Origin: CAYJXJ01 sp964374095
GTDB taxonomy: Bacteria; Elusimicrobiota; Elusimicrobia; UBA1565; UBA9628
DNA: 24,473 nt
Direction: 5' to 3'
Assembly (NCBI GenBank): GCA_964374095.1
Contig: CAYJXJ010000058.1
Span: 1-24,473, forward strand
Positions 7,611 through 15,553 of the stretch are shown here, one piece after another. The position numbers were made by a program, and so were the translations under genes. Positions within the stretch are counted from its first letter, which is position 1. The number at the start of each line of letters is the position of its first letter. The notes beneath the pieces were generated by a model. That model had not been told where the DNA came from. It made no database searches and saw only the letters and a program-made list of their open reading frames with translations.

Positions 7611-8705
7611 GTGAAGGTCGCCCTGGCGTGGTTCGACCTGGACGACCCGACCGACCGGGCCGTGGCGCTGGGCCTGGGCCGTGAGCTTGAGGCCCTGGGC
7701 CATGACGTGCTCATCGTCGGGCCCCGGCGGCGCCGGCGCTCCGCGCGGAGGGAATGGGTTGCGGGCATGCGGGTGGCTCGGGTTGGACACCCGATCTTCG
7801 AGGTTTGTCCGCCGCTGGCCGACGCCGTGGCCGCCCTGCAGTTGACGGGCCTGTGGCGCCGGGAGCGTCCGGATGTCTGGCATTGCCATGTCTTCGGCCG
7901 CCGCCACCGGGCCTTGGCTTGGGCCGCCGCCGCCGGGCGTTGGCCTCTGTTGGCCACCCTCCACCTTGTTCTCCCGGACTACCTGGCCGCCGCCGGGGGC
8001 AAGCGCGGGTTGGGAGGACTCCTGCGGCGGGCCTTCCATGTGACGGCGGTCTCGCGGGAGAGCCTCGATCGGGCCCGGAAATGTTTTCCCGAGATCGGAG
8101 GCCGATCCTCGATCGTCGGCAACGGGATCGAGCGCCGTGACCCCGCGCCCCCCGGCGCCCCCGTGAAAGGCGCTCCCTTCATACTGGCGACCTCCCGTTT
8201 GGCGCCGTACAAGGGCCTCGACGTTCTTTTGATGGCTTTCGCCGGCCTCAAGGAGCGGGCGCGCGGGCTCAAGCTCGTCCTCGCCGGCCGCGACCAGATG
8301 CGGGGCGGACTGGGGAGATTCGCCCGGGCCTTGGGCCTGGAGGGGCGGGTGGTGTTCGCGGGGGAGTTGGACCCTCCGCGGGTCAGGTCCTTGCTGGAAT
8401 CCTGCCTGCTCTTCGTCTTGCCCTCCCGGCGCGAGAACATGCCGTTGGCGCTCATGGAGGCGATGGCAGCGGGCAAGGCCGTGGTCGCCTCGCGGGTGGG
8501 GGGCGTGCCCGACGTGCTTCGCCATCGCGACAACGGGCTTCTCGTCGCCGCCGGAGACGTCGCGTCCCTGTCGCGGGCGATGGAGGAGCTCGCCGGCGAC
8601 CCGGACCTGCGCGGGAGTCTCGGCCGCCGCGCGCGGGAGTCGAGCCGGGATTTCGAATGGAGCCGCGCGGCCAAGACCTACGTCGAGCTTTATGGTCGGC
8701 GCTGA
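7611..8705 (+). CDS. GT4-family glycosyltransferase
   Basis: A 364-residue GT-B-fold retaining glycosyltransferase. The C-terminal nucleotide-sugar domain is typical: TSRLAPYKGLDVLLMAF (Arg196 and Lys201 should bind the donor phosphates), FAGELDPPRVRSLL, and the EX7E motif with Glu275 and Glu283 in PSRRENMPLALMEAMAAGK, then VGGVPDVLRHRDNGLLV. The N-terminus (VALAWFDLDDPTDRAVALGLGRELEALGHDV) is the acceptor domain. It starts at a GTG with a weak ribosome site 10 nt behind the peptide gene. It is clearly related to the second GT4 at 12717-13781, with nearly identical stretches around EX7E. It ends inside the next gene by 14 nt. Sugar specificity cannot be read from the sequence. Confidence 0.92.
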   Translation: MKVALAWFDLDDPTDRAVALGLGRELEALGHDVLIVGPRRRRRSARREWVAGMRVARVGHPIFEVCPPLADAVAALQLTGLWRRERPDVWHCHVFGRRHRALAWAAAAGRWPLLATLHLVLPDYLAAAGGKRGLGGLLRRAFHVTAVSRESLDRARKCFPEIGGRSSIVGNGIERRDPAPPGAPVKGAPFILATSRLAPYKGLDVLLMAFAGLKERARGLKLVLAGRDQMRGGLGRFARALGLEGRVVFAGELDPPRVRSLLESCLLFVLPSRRENMPLALMEAMAAGKAVVASRVGGVPDVLRHRDNGLLVAAGDVASLSRAMEELAGDPDLRGSLGRRARESSRDFEWSRAAKTYVELYGRR

Positions 8706-10674
8706 AGGGTCCATTCCTGCGCCTTTACCCGCGACGGGAGGCGCGGCGGTTCGCCGCTTTTGGCCCATCGCGCTGATCCTCGCCGCGGTCGTCCTGACCT
8801 ACTCCAACACCCTGAAAAACGGCTTCGTCCTGGACGATCATGTCCTCATCGAGCAGAACCCCTTCGTCCAGGACCCGGCCAATCTCCGCCGGCTCCTCGA
8901 CCCGCGCTTCTACACCCAGGCCCATGCCGTCTTGGCCGGCAACCGGCCGGTTCTGCTGGCCTCCCTGCTCATCGACCGGGCCCTTTGGGGGGAAAACCCC
9001 GGGGGCTACCATCTCACGAATATCCTGTTGCACGCGGCCAACAGCCTGTGGGTCTACATCCTGGCCGCGGCCTTGAATCCCGGCGTCTTCGTTCCGCTGA
9101 TCGCCGCCCTGATATTCGGCCTGCACCCGGTCCAGACCGAGGCGATCAACGGCGTCAGTTTCCGCGCCGATCTCTTGGCCGCGTTTTTCGTGTTCCCCGG
9201 ACTTTGGGCGTTCCTGAAGTCGCGGGAGTCTCGTCACCGCAAGTCCATCGCCCTGGCCGCGGTTTCCGCGGGGCTCTACGCCCTGGGACTGCTGTCCAAG
9301 GAGATGGCCGCAAGCCTGCCCCTCCTGGCGCTCTTGGTCGAGCTCTACTTCCCCCGGCCGCAGGATCGCAAACCGCGGCTGGCCTGGGCGCTGGCCCTTT
9401 ACGCCGCCGTGGCCGCGGCCTATGCCGGGTATTGGGCGCCGAGGTTTCGCTACGCCGGCCTAGCGGAGAATTCAGCGTTGTGGGCGGCGGTCGACCGCGC
9501 GGCCGCGGCCATGCCCGCGGCCCCGGCCTCCGCGCCCCTCCCCGGAACCCGGAGAAGCCGGGTGTTCCCCTCCTCCCCCCCGCCTTGGACCATCCTCTAC
9601 GAGGATCGCGGCGTCTGGCTGTGGACTACGTCGAAGACGTTCGCGGGGTATGTCCGGCTCCTCGTATACCCGGATGAGTTCATCGCCGACCGCTTTCCGG
9701 ACCTCGCGTCAGGTTGGCGCGCGCCCCGGGCGGCGGGGAGCCTGGCCCTGTTGGGCCTCTTGATCCTGGCCGCCGTCTTGCTGCGCGGGCGTCGCCCCCT
9801 GGCGGGCTTCGGCCTGGCCTGGTTTTTCATCGCTTTGATCCCGGTCGCGGGCATCCTCCCGCTGTTCAATCCGGTCGCCGAGCGCTACTTGTACCTCGTC
9901 ACCCCGGGATTCGCCTTGGCGCTGGCCGGCGCCTTGGACCTGCTCCGGCGGGACGCCAAGAGCCGTCTTGGGATGGGCGGACTCGCCGCGTTTCTGCTCG
10001 CCGGCTACGCCGTCCGCTCGCACGCCCGCAACTCCGACTGGAAAGACGAGGAGGCCCTATTCTTCGGGGCCATAGCTCCGGAGGCGCTGAGCCCGCGGGC
10101 GCGCTTCATCCGCGCCGGCGTTCGGCGCCGGCAAGGCCGCTTGGGCGAAGCCGCCTTCGAGCTGGACGAGGCCTTGCGCCGGCACCCGCTCTATGCGGAG
10201 GCATGGCTCATGCGGGGGCTGACCCTCTCCGAGCTGGGCCGGCCCGGCGACGCCCGGCCCTGCTTCACCAACGCCCTGGAGCGCGATGGGAAAAACCCGG
10301 CGTTTCGTTTCGCCTATGCCCTATTTTTGGGCCGCGTCGGCGACGCGGCGGGGGCCGCGGCGCAGTACCGGGCCGCGCTCGAGCTCGAGCCGGGATACCT
10401 GCAGGCCTGGGTCAATCTGGCGGCCCTGCATCGGGACCGGGGCGAAAACAAGGAGGCGCGCCGGTGCTACGAGAAGGCGCTGTCCCTCGCCGGCCGGGAC
10501 CCGGTGCCGTTCTATTCCTACGCCCTGTTGTTGGAGCGTCTGCGGGAGCGCGGCCGCGCGGCGGAGCTTTATCGCGCCGCCCTTGAGCGCGACCCGGGGT
10601 ATGAGGCGGCGCGCCGGAACCTGGCGCTTCTGGAGAGGCGGGGCCTTGAAGCCCCCCGCCGGCGTGTTCCATAA
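8692..10674 (+). CDS. TMTC-like membrane glycosyltransferase with TPR repeats
   Basis: A 660-residue polytopic membrane protein. The N-terminal part resembles the TMTC / PMT-type GT-C family: first membrane helix (about 24-37), then the acidic pair NGFVLDDHVLIEQNPFV (Asp48-Asp49, expected catalytic/metal-binding loop), RPVLLASLLIDRALWGENPGGYHLTNILLHAAN, FGLHPVQTEAINGVSFRADLLAA and GLLSKEMAASLPLLAL, all strongly family-like. Roughly ten hydrophobic segments follow up to residue 430. From about 450 to 650 there are four to five TPR units (e.g. AYLQ-like YLQAWVNLAALHRDRGENKEARRCYEKAL). An Ala/Pro-rich stretch (about 270-300) interrupts the membrane part. GT-C enzymes of this kind use polyprenyl-phosphate sugars and act on protein or lipid acceptors outside the membrane. 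It overlaps the GT4 by 14 nt; the ATAATG at 10671-10676 couples it to the next gene. Confidence 0.85.
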   Translation: MVGAEGSIPAPLPATGGAAVRRFWPIALILAAVVLTYSNTLKNGFVLDDHVLIEQNPFVQDPANLRRLLDPRFYTQAHAVLAGNRPVLLASLLIDRALWGENPGGYHLTNILLHAANSLWVYILAAALNPGVFVPLIAALIFGLHPVQTEAINGVSFRADLLAAFFVFPGLWAFLKSRESRHRKSIALAAVSAGLYALGLLSKEMAASLPLLALLVELYFPRPQDRKPRLAWALALYAAVAAAYAGYWAPRFRYAGLAENSALWAAVDRAAAAMPAAPASAPLPGTRRSRVFPSSPPPWTILYEDRGVWLWTTSKTFAGYVRLLVYPDEFIADRFPDLASGWRAPRAAGSLALLGLLILAAVLLRGRRPLAGFGLAWFFIALIPVAGILPLFNPVAERYLYLVTPGFALALAGALDLLRRDAKSRLGMGGLAAFLLAGYAVRSHARNSDWKDEEALFFGAIAPEALSPRARFIRAGVRRRQGRLGEAAFELDEALRRHPLYAEAWLMRGLTLSELGRPGDARPCFTNALERDGKNPAFRFAYALFLGRVGDAAGAAAQYRAALELEPGYLQAWVNLAALHRDRGENKEARRCYEKALSLAGRDPVPFYSYALLLERLRERGRAAELYRAALERDPGYEAARRNLALLERRGLEAPRRRVP

Positions 10675-11705
10675 TGCAGGCTGTGGGATCCGCGCTCCTC
10701 GACCCGGTATCCGCCGCCCGCGCGGCGGCGCGGACCGCCTCCGTTACGGTCATCATCCCGGCCTCCCGGCCCGAGCGGTTGTCGCGCTGCCTGGAAAGCC
10801 TATGCCGGTGTCTGGGTCCCGGACCCGGGGAGGTGCTGGTCGTCCTCAACGACGGGGGCGACGCCTGCGGGTCCGCGGCCCGGCGCTTCGCGGGCAGGCT
10901 GCCCGGATTGAAGATACTCCCGGGAGCGCGGGTCTCCCCCGGGGCGGCCCGCAACCGCGCGCTGGCGGCGGCGCGCGGTGAGTGGCTGTGCTTCCTTGAC
11001 GATGACGTCGCGGTCCCGGCTCATTATTTCCGCGTGCTGGCCGAAAAGATCGCCCGCCATCCCGCGGCCTCCGTGATCGGCGGGCCCAACCTCACGCCGC
11101 CCGGCAGGCCGCTCTTCGAGCGCTGCGTCGGGCACCTCCTCGGTTCGTGGTTGGGCGCGGGCGGCACCGGGAGGCGCTTTCGAGGCTATGCCCGGGACTC
11201 CTGGTGCGACGAGCGCGGCCTCATCCTGTGCAACCTCTGCGTCAGGCGCGGGGCGCTCGCCGCGGCGGGCTTGCGTTTCGACGAGAGCCTCCCGCGCAAC
11301 GAGGAAAACCTGCTCTTGGAGAAGCTGGCGCGGCGCGGACACGCGGCCCTGCATTCCCCGACAGTCTATGTCTATCATGACCGGCGTTCGACCCTACTTT
11401 CCTTCGCGCGCCAATGCTATCTCTCCGGCTGGGGCCGGGCGGGGATGTCGCGGAGAATGCCATCGTCCCTGCGTCCGATTTATCTGCTGCCGGGCGCCCT
11501 GGCGCTCGGCGTCCTCGCCGCGCCGTTTCACCCGGCCGCGCTGGGGGCGCTGGCGGTCTACGGCGCGGCGGCGTTGGGCAACGCCCTGTGGCTGACGGTG
11601 GAAAGAAAAGAGACGCTCGGGGCCGTCCTGTGGCTATGGGTTCTTCATCCCGTGACTCACCTCAGCTATGCCGGGGGATTCGTCCGGGGTCTGGCGGGTC
11701 CGTGA
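10674..11705 (+). CDS. GT2-family glycosyltransferase
   Basis: A 343-residue GT-A-fold enzyme. It begins with VTVIIPASRPERLSRCLESL, followed by the DXD-type motif FLDDDVAVP (Asp109-Asp111) and GAARNRALAAARGEWLCFLDDD, typical of GT2 transferases. Further on, LPRNEENLLLEKLARRGHAALHSP provides the acidic region near the active site (cf. ED motif). The last about 75 residues contain two hydrophobic segments (about 269-297 and 318-338), so it is membrane-attached. The start ATG overlaps the stop of the TPR protein (TAATG) and its own stop overlaps the next start (GTGA at 11702-11705), placing it inside one translationally coupled operon. It probably adds one sugar to a lipid- or peptide-linked acceptor; the acceptor is not known. 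Confidence 0.92.
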   Translation: MQAVGSALLDPVSAARAAARTASVTVIIPASRPERLSRCLESLCRCLGPGPGEVLVVLNDGGDACGSAARRFAGRLPGLKILPGARVSPGAARNRALAAARGEWLCFLDDDVAVPAHYFRVLAEKIARHPAASVIGGPNLTPPGRPLFERCVGHLLGSWLGAGGTGRRFRGYARDSWCDERGLILCNLCVRRGALAAAGLRFDESLPRNEENLLLEKLARRGHAALHSPTVYVYHDRRSTLLSFARQCYLSGWGRAGMSRRMPSSLRPIYLLPGALALGVLAAPFHPAALGALAVYGAAALGNALWLTVERKETLGAVLWLWVLHPVTHLSYAGGFVRGLAGP

Positions 11706-12715
11706 CAGGCGGCGTCTTGGCTCTCGATTTCCATGGGGTGCGCGTGGAGATCCGATCGGATCAGGACCGGGTGCACTCCGAGCTGGCGGGGGATTTCGCC
11801 TACTTCAAAGTTCCGGAAGGCGGCAAGCCTCCCCATATCCGGCTGGAGTTGCGGGCCGAGCCCCCCGGCGAACGCCTGCCGCGGTGGACTCACTGGCGCT
11901 GGCGGTCGGCCCGGATCCAAGACGGCAGACGCTTGCGCCGCGTGGATTATGAGGGCAGGGCGCTGCTCGAATACGACTTCGCGCGGGAGCAGGGGGTTCT
12001 CTTCTGCCCGGAGGGCGCGCTTCTCCACGAGCTGGCCTACCTCGCGGTCCTCTCACGGGTGGGGGAACGCCTGGATCGCGCGGGTCTTCACCGCGCGCAT
12101 GCCCTGGGATTCAGCTATCAAGGGCGGGGCGGCCTGCTGTTGCTTGTCTCGGGCGGGGGCAAATCCCGGCTCGGCCTGGAGCTCCTCGATAGCGCAGGCT
12201 TTCGCCTTCTGGCCGACGATATTCCGCTGGTCGCCGGGGGAGGACGAGAACTGAAGGCGTTTCCCCTGCCATTGGGCCTGCGCGGGGAGGATTGGCGGGG
12301 GATTCCCGAGCGAAACCTGCGTACCTTCGAGCGGCGGCGCTTCGGGCCCAAGCGCGTCGTGGAACTCGACTACCTCCGCGCCAAGCTCGCCGACGCCGCC
12401 CCGCTGAAGTGGATCGTGGTGGGCCGGCCCTGCCCGGCGGGGGGCCGGGAGCCGAGCCTCCGTCCCTGCGCCCGCGCCCGCGCGGCCTGGGGCCTCCTCG
12501 CCCCCATGGTGCTGGGCGTGGGCACGCCGCAGGTCCTCGAACTGATGTTGCCGCGTCCGCCCTGGATCACGGGCGGGGCGCGTCTTGCGGGAGTGGCTCT
12601 ATCCCGCGCCCGGGCCGCGCTGGCCGCGGCTGCAAGGGCCCGTTGCGCGACGCTGCGCATGGGCCGCGATCCCGCCGCCAACGCCGCGGCCTTGAGGGCG
12701 TTTCTGGATTCCTGA
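11702..12715 (+). CDS. HPr kinase/phosphorylase-like P-loop kinase
   Basis: A 337-residue protein resembling the C-terminal HprK kinase domain. The segment around residues 130-177 is diagnostic: RAHALGFSYQGRGG, then the P-loop VSGGGKSRLGLELL with Lys154 and Ser155, then GFRLLADDIPLVAGG with the Asp172-Asp173 pair that binds metal and nucleotide. The usual glycine-rich loop GxSGxGKS is changed to SGGGKS. No HPr-binding partner (HPr, EI) is in the window, so a sugar-PTS role is unlikely. HprK-like proteins are known in RiPP clusters; the paeninodin lasso kinase phosphorylates a precursor Ser. Here Ser35 of the small peptide is a possible target. The N-terminal 100 residues are not recognised. 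Start chosen at GTG 11702, overlapping the GT2 stop; the frame is open further upstream inside GT2, but that part is plainly shadow. Confidence 0.8.
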   Translation: MTGGVLALDFHGVRVEIRSDQDRVHSELAGDFAYFKVPEGGKPPHIRLELRAEPPGERLPRWTHWRWRSARIQDGRRLRRVDYEGRALLEYDFAREQGVLFCPEGALLHELAYLAVLSRVGERLDRAGLHRAHALGFSYQGRGGLLLLVSGGGKSRLGLELLDSAGFRLLADDIPLVAGGGRELKAFPLPLGLRGEDWRGIPERNLRTFERRRFGPKRVVELDYLRAKLADAAPLKWIVVGRPCPAGGREPSLRPCARARAAWGLLAPMVLGVGTPQVLELMLPRPPWITGGARLAGVALSRARAALAAAARARCATLRMGRDPAANAAALRAFLDS

Positions 12716-12716
12716 G

Positions 12717-13781
12717 GTGCGCGTCGTCCTGGTCCTGCCGTCGCGCTCGGACCCCGCCCACCGCCGCGTCCGGATCGAATTGGGGAAGGCGCTGGCGGCG
12801 AGAGGCCACGCGCTCCGGACCTTCCCGCCCGCCGGCCGCCTGAGGGCCGGCGCCGGCCGGCGCGTTTTGGAGGGCCTCCTGCGCCGCGGCCGCGCCGACA
12901 TCTGCCATGTCCAGTTCTTCAGCCGCGGGCTGGACTATCTCAAAGACCTGGTCTTGCCTTCCGGAACTCGGCTCGTCCTGACCCACCAAGGCGCCGACGC
13001 CGCTTTCATGGACCATCCCCGGGTCTTTCGCGCGCTCGCCCGGCGGGCCGATTTCATCACGGCCGTCTCCGCGCACGGACTCGGCGAACTGGCACGGAGA
13101 TTCCCGGAGATCGCGGGCAAGTCCGGCGTCGTTTTCAACGGGGTCGATGTGCCGTCGCGGTCTGGAAAGGTGAAGCCCTCCCCGGGACGTCCCATGATCC
13201 TCTGCGTCTCCCGCCTGGCGGCCTACAAGGGGATCGATATTCTCGGTATGGCTTTCGGGGGGCTCTTGGGGCAGGGCCACGACGTCGAGTTGGCGGCCTG
13301 CGGACCCGACCAGACCGGAGGGAGGCTCAAGGGATTCTTGAATCGCCTCGGCCTCGGCGGGCGGGTCCGTCTTTTGGGGGTTGTCCCCGCTCCCCGGGTC
13401 CGCAGCCTGCTGTCGCGCTGCCTTTTTTTTGTCCTGCCCTCGCGGCGGGAGAACATGCCCATGGCGCTGCTTGAAGCCATGGCCGCGGGAAAGGCGGTGA
13501 TCGCCGCCCGCGTGGGAGGGATTCCCGAGGTCATTTCAGACGGGATCAACGGACTGCTCTTTGATGCCGGCGATGTGGAAGGCCTCGAGCGGGCGATGGC
13601 GGCCGTGCTTGGGAACCCGGCGTTGCGCGCGCGCCTGGGGAGAGCGGCCGGCGCGCGGGCGCGGGGATTCGGCTGGAAGCGCGCGGCCGCGGGATACGGA
13701 AGGATATACCGTTCAGTTGTTGCAGGCCAGGCCGCCCGGATAGAGTCTATCCGGGAGGTCTTTCCAGGAGATGCGCGATAA
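12717..13781 (+). CDS. GT4-family glycosyltransferase (second copy)
   Basis: A 354-residue GT-B-fold glycosyltransferase and paralogue of the one at 7611. Shared blocks: FPEIAGKSGVVFNGVD, VSRLAAYKGIDILGMAF (Arg166, Lys171), PAPRVRSLLSRCLFFVLPSRRENMPMA with EX7E at Glu245 and Glu253, and VGGIPEVISDGINGLLFDAGD. The N-terminal acceptor domain is more divergent from the first copy, which suggests the same kind of donor but a different acceptor. It starts at GTG 12717, one nt behind the kinase stop. It is the last gene of the operon and its final 69 bp overlap the 3' end of the opposing PilX-like gene; the last about 20 residues (GQAARIESIREVFPGDAR) lie in this overlap and are unlikely to be conserved. 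Confidence 0.92.
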   Translation: MRVVLVLPSRSDPAHRRVRIELGKALAARGHALRTFPPAGRLRAGAGRRVLEGLLRRGRADICHVQFFSRGLDYLKDLVLPSGTRLVLTHQGADAAFMDHPRVFRALARRADFITAVSAHGLGELARRFPEIAGKSGVVFNGVDVPSRSGKVKPSPGRPMILCVSRLAAYKGIDILGMAFGGLLGQGHDVELAACGPDQTGGRLKGFLNRLGLGGRVRLLGVVPAPRVRSLLSRCLFFVLPSRRENMPMALLEAMAAGKAVIAARVGGIPEVISDGINGLLFDAGDVEGLERAMAAVLGNPALRARLGRAAGARARGFGWKRAAAGYGRIYRSVVAGQAARIESIREVFPGDAR

Positions 13782-15041
13782 GATCACGTTGGTGGACTTG
13801 ATGTAGTCTCCCGCGTACTCGGCGTACCAGACTGTGAAGGTGTTGGCGGTGACGGTGACGGTTCCGCCGACGTAGGCCGCCCCCACGATCGAGGTCTGGC
13901 CCGCGCCGCCGCTCTGGCTGAGGTTGCCGCTCACGTAGAGAAAGCCGTTGACGGCCACCGAGTCGATGCACTTGCGCGCCGTGGCGGGCGACTTGTAGCC
14001 CGAGGCGAGCCCCGGAAACGCCGCCGGCGCGGTCGAGTCGACGGGGTCGTTGTTGGTCGCCCCGCCGCACCCGATCGTGAAGGCCGTGTAGGAGGAATAG
14101 GCCAGGCCGTACTGCTGCCAGGCCTTGCGCGGGAGGTTCACCTCCAGATTGTTCTTGGCCCCGGCAATGCCGTTGGGCAGGTTCATATTCCCCGCCACGA
14201 AGAGCGTCCCCTGGACGTACATGTTCTGCTTGATGCAGAGGTCGCCGTTGACGTAATAGGTCTTGCCCGTGGCGCAGGAGGTGTCGTTGCCGCACTGCAC
14301 GGCGCAGGACACGCCGCATTCCGCGGCCCCCGTCCCCCAGCACTGGTTGCCGTTGAAGAGCGTGCCCGAGGCCACGGCCGCGTCGTAGAAGGCCTGGGTG
14401 TCGAGCTCGGGGTCGGGCGGGATGTTGGGCTCGTAGGAGTGCCAGCCCACGCAGTTGGGCGAGTCGCAGTTGGGGGGAGTCGAGCCGTTGGAGTCCAAAT
14501 CCACCGAGCCCGAGGTCCAGACCTGGGGCGATTGGCGGCCGTTCATGGTGACGTTCTTCGGGGTCACGATCGCCCCCCATTCGATCTGGGTCTGCGAGCC
14601 GGAGATCGAGATGCCGGAGCGCCCGGAGACCGCGATGTCTCCCATGGGCGCGTTCTGGAATATGGCCTGCACGGAGCGGCGTTCAAACTTCTTGGACTGG
14701 GTCGAAACCGTGATGATGGTCACCTGGTCGGAGTCCGGGCCGCTGGTGATCGAGATCGCGTAACAGCCGCCCGTGAGGTCGGTGAAGGATCTATTGAACT
14801 CGTAGTCGGCGGGGAATGTCCCCTGCATGGCGTTTTCCCAGGTGGTGGTGCTCTCCGAGATCTTGCGCACGCCGCGGTCCACCGCGGCCTCGGCGATCTG
14901 GAAGGCGGTCATGTTCTGGGTCTGCTTCATGCTCCATTTCGCCTCGTTCTGGACGAACATGACCATGGCCGGGATGATGATCGCGAGTATGAGCATCACC
15001 ACGATGACGCCGGCCAAAACCTGTCCTTTATTATTTCGCAT
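13713..15041 (-). CDS. PilX-like pilus assembly / pilin-like protein
   Basis: A 442-residue protein with an N-terminal pilin-like helix (GQVLAGVIVVMLILAIIIPAMVMF). The cleavage-type Gly6 is present but position +5 is Gly instead of the Glu usual in major pilins, as in PilX- and GspK-like minor proteins. The following segment TAFQIAEAAVDRGVRKI is the PilX-type helix. The middle (about 195-275) holds a dense Cys cluster (CDSPNC, CWGTGAAECGVSCAVQCGN, CIKQ), likely disulfide-bonded outside the cell. Strand-rich stretches such as YYVNGDLCIKQNMYVQGTLFVAGNMNLP resemble the C-terminal domain found in PilX-like proteins. The start overlaps the previous pseudopilin stop as TGATG (15039-15043), so the three pilin-like genes form an operon. 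Its 3' end overlaps the GT4 gene convergently. Confidence 0.75.
   Translation of the reverse strand: MRNNKGQVLAGVIVVMLILAIIIPAMVMFVQNEAKWSMKQTQNMTAFQIAEAAVDRGVRKISESTTTWENAMQGTFPADYEFNRSFTDLTGGCYAISITSGPDSDQVTIITVSTQSKKFERRSVQAIFQNAPMGDIAVSGRSGISISGSQTQIEWGAIVTPKNVTMNGRQSPQVWTSGSVDLDSNGSTPPNCDSPNCVGWHSYEPNIPPDPELDTQAFYDAAVASGTLFNGNQCWGTGAAECGVSCAVQCGNDTSCATGKTYYVNGDLCIKQNMYVQGTLFVAGNMNLPNGIAGAKNNLEVNLPRKAWQQYGLAYSSYTAFTIGCGGATNNDPVDSTAPAAFPGLASGYKSPATARKCIDSVAVNGFLYVSGNLSQSGGAGQTSIVGAAYVGGTVTVTANTFTVWYAEYAGDYIKSTNVILSRISWKDLPDRLYPGGLACNN
13735..13755. terminator. possible bidirectional hairpin between convergent genes
   Basis: A perfect 9-bp inverted repeat, CCCGGATAG - AGT - CTATCCGGG, sits inside the 69-bp overlap of the convergent GT4 and PilX-like genes. 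Neither side has a strong T tract, so termination is inferred from position and stem strength alone. Confidence 0.35.
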
Positions 15042-15553
15042 CAGTTCATGACCCTCACTTTCTGAATCGAGAGCTGGAGGGCCTTCTTGCCGCCGAGGTA
15101 GGTCGGCGCCTGCATGGTCATGGCCACCGAGATGATGCTGACGTCGTCGGTCTTGGGGTAGGTGAAGGCGATGTAGCCCAGGCGGTCCGAAAGCATCGAG
15201 GTCGTGGTGGTGGCGCTGGAGAGGACCATCCAGAGCTTGTTGCCGTCCTGGTAGAAGCGCACGGCGCCGCCTTTCTCCGGGATGAAGGTGATGCGCGAGA
15301 AGGGCGGCTGTCCCGCGACCTGGTCGATGACCACGGTCTTTTTCTTGGCCTGGCGCAGGAAGCGGTTGATGGTCTCAAGCGCGGAGCGCACGTCGCGCTC
15401 GATGTCGGAGCGCGCCGCGGTCTGGCGCCAGAAGTTGGTGATGCGGACCATGAGCGGCGCCGCGGTGCTCGCGAGTATGCCCATGATGGCCACGACCATC
15501 AGGGCCTCGGGGAGGGTGTAGCCCGGCCGGCGGCGGGGAGCGGGTTTTACCAT
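15041..15553 (-). CDS. type IV pilin-like / pseudopilin protein
   Basis: A 170-residue protein with a textbook prepilin signal: basic leader MVKPAPRRRPG, cleavage after Gly11, mature N-terminus YTLPEALMVVAIMGILASTAAP with Glu at +5. The rest (DIERDVRSALETINRFLRQAKKKTVVIDQ, then strand-rich SRITFIPEKGGAVRFYQDGNKLWMVL) looks like a PilW/GspJ-type minor pseudopilin. The frame is open far upstream, but that part is a shadow of the large pseudopilin; the ATG at 15553 is chosen because the signal follows it and because it overlaps the upstream stop (ATGGTAA). It would be inserted in the inner membrane and processed by a prepilin peptidase encoded elsewhere. Confidence 0.85.
   Translation of the reverse strand: MVKPAPRRRPGYTLPEALMVVAIMGILASTAAPLMVRITNFWRQTAARSDIERDVRSALETINRFLRQAKKKTVVIDQVAGQPPFSRITFIPEKGGAVRFYQDGNKLWMVLSSATTTTSMLSDRLGYIAFTYPKTDDVSIISVAMTMQAPTYLGGKKALQLSIQKVRVMN

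Noticed and set aside
4833..13781. Classification as a lasso-peptide cluster
   Set aside because: The leader motif fits, but no asparagine synthetase-like cyclase or transglutaminase-like leader peptidase is encoded here and the core would be too short for a lasso ring and tail.
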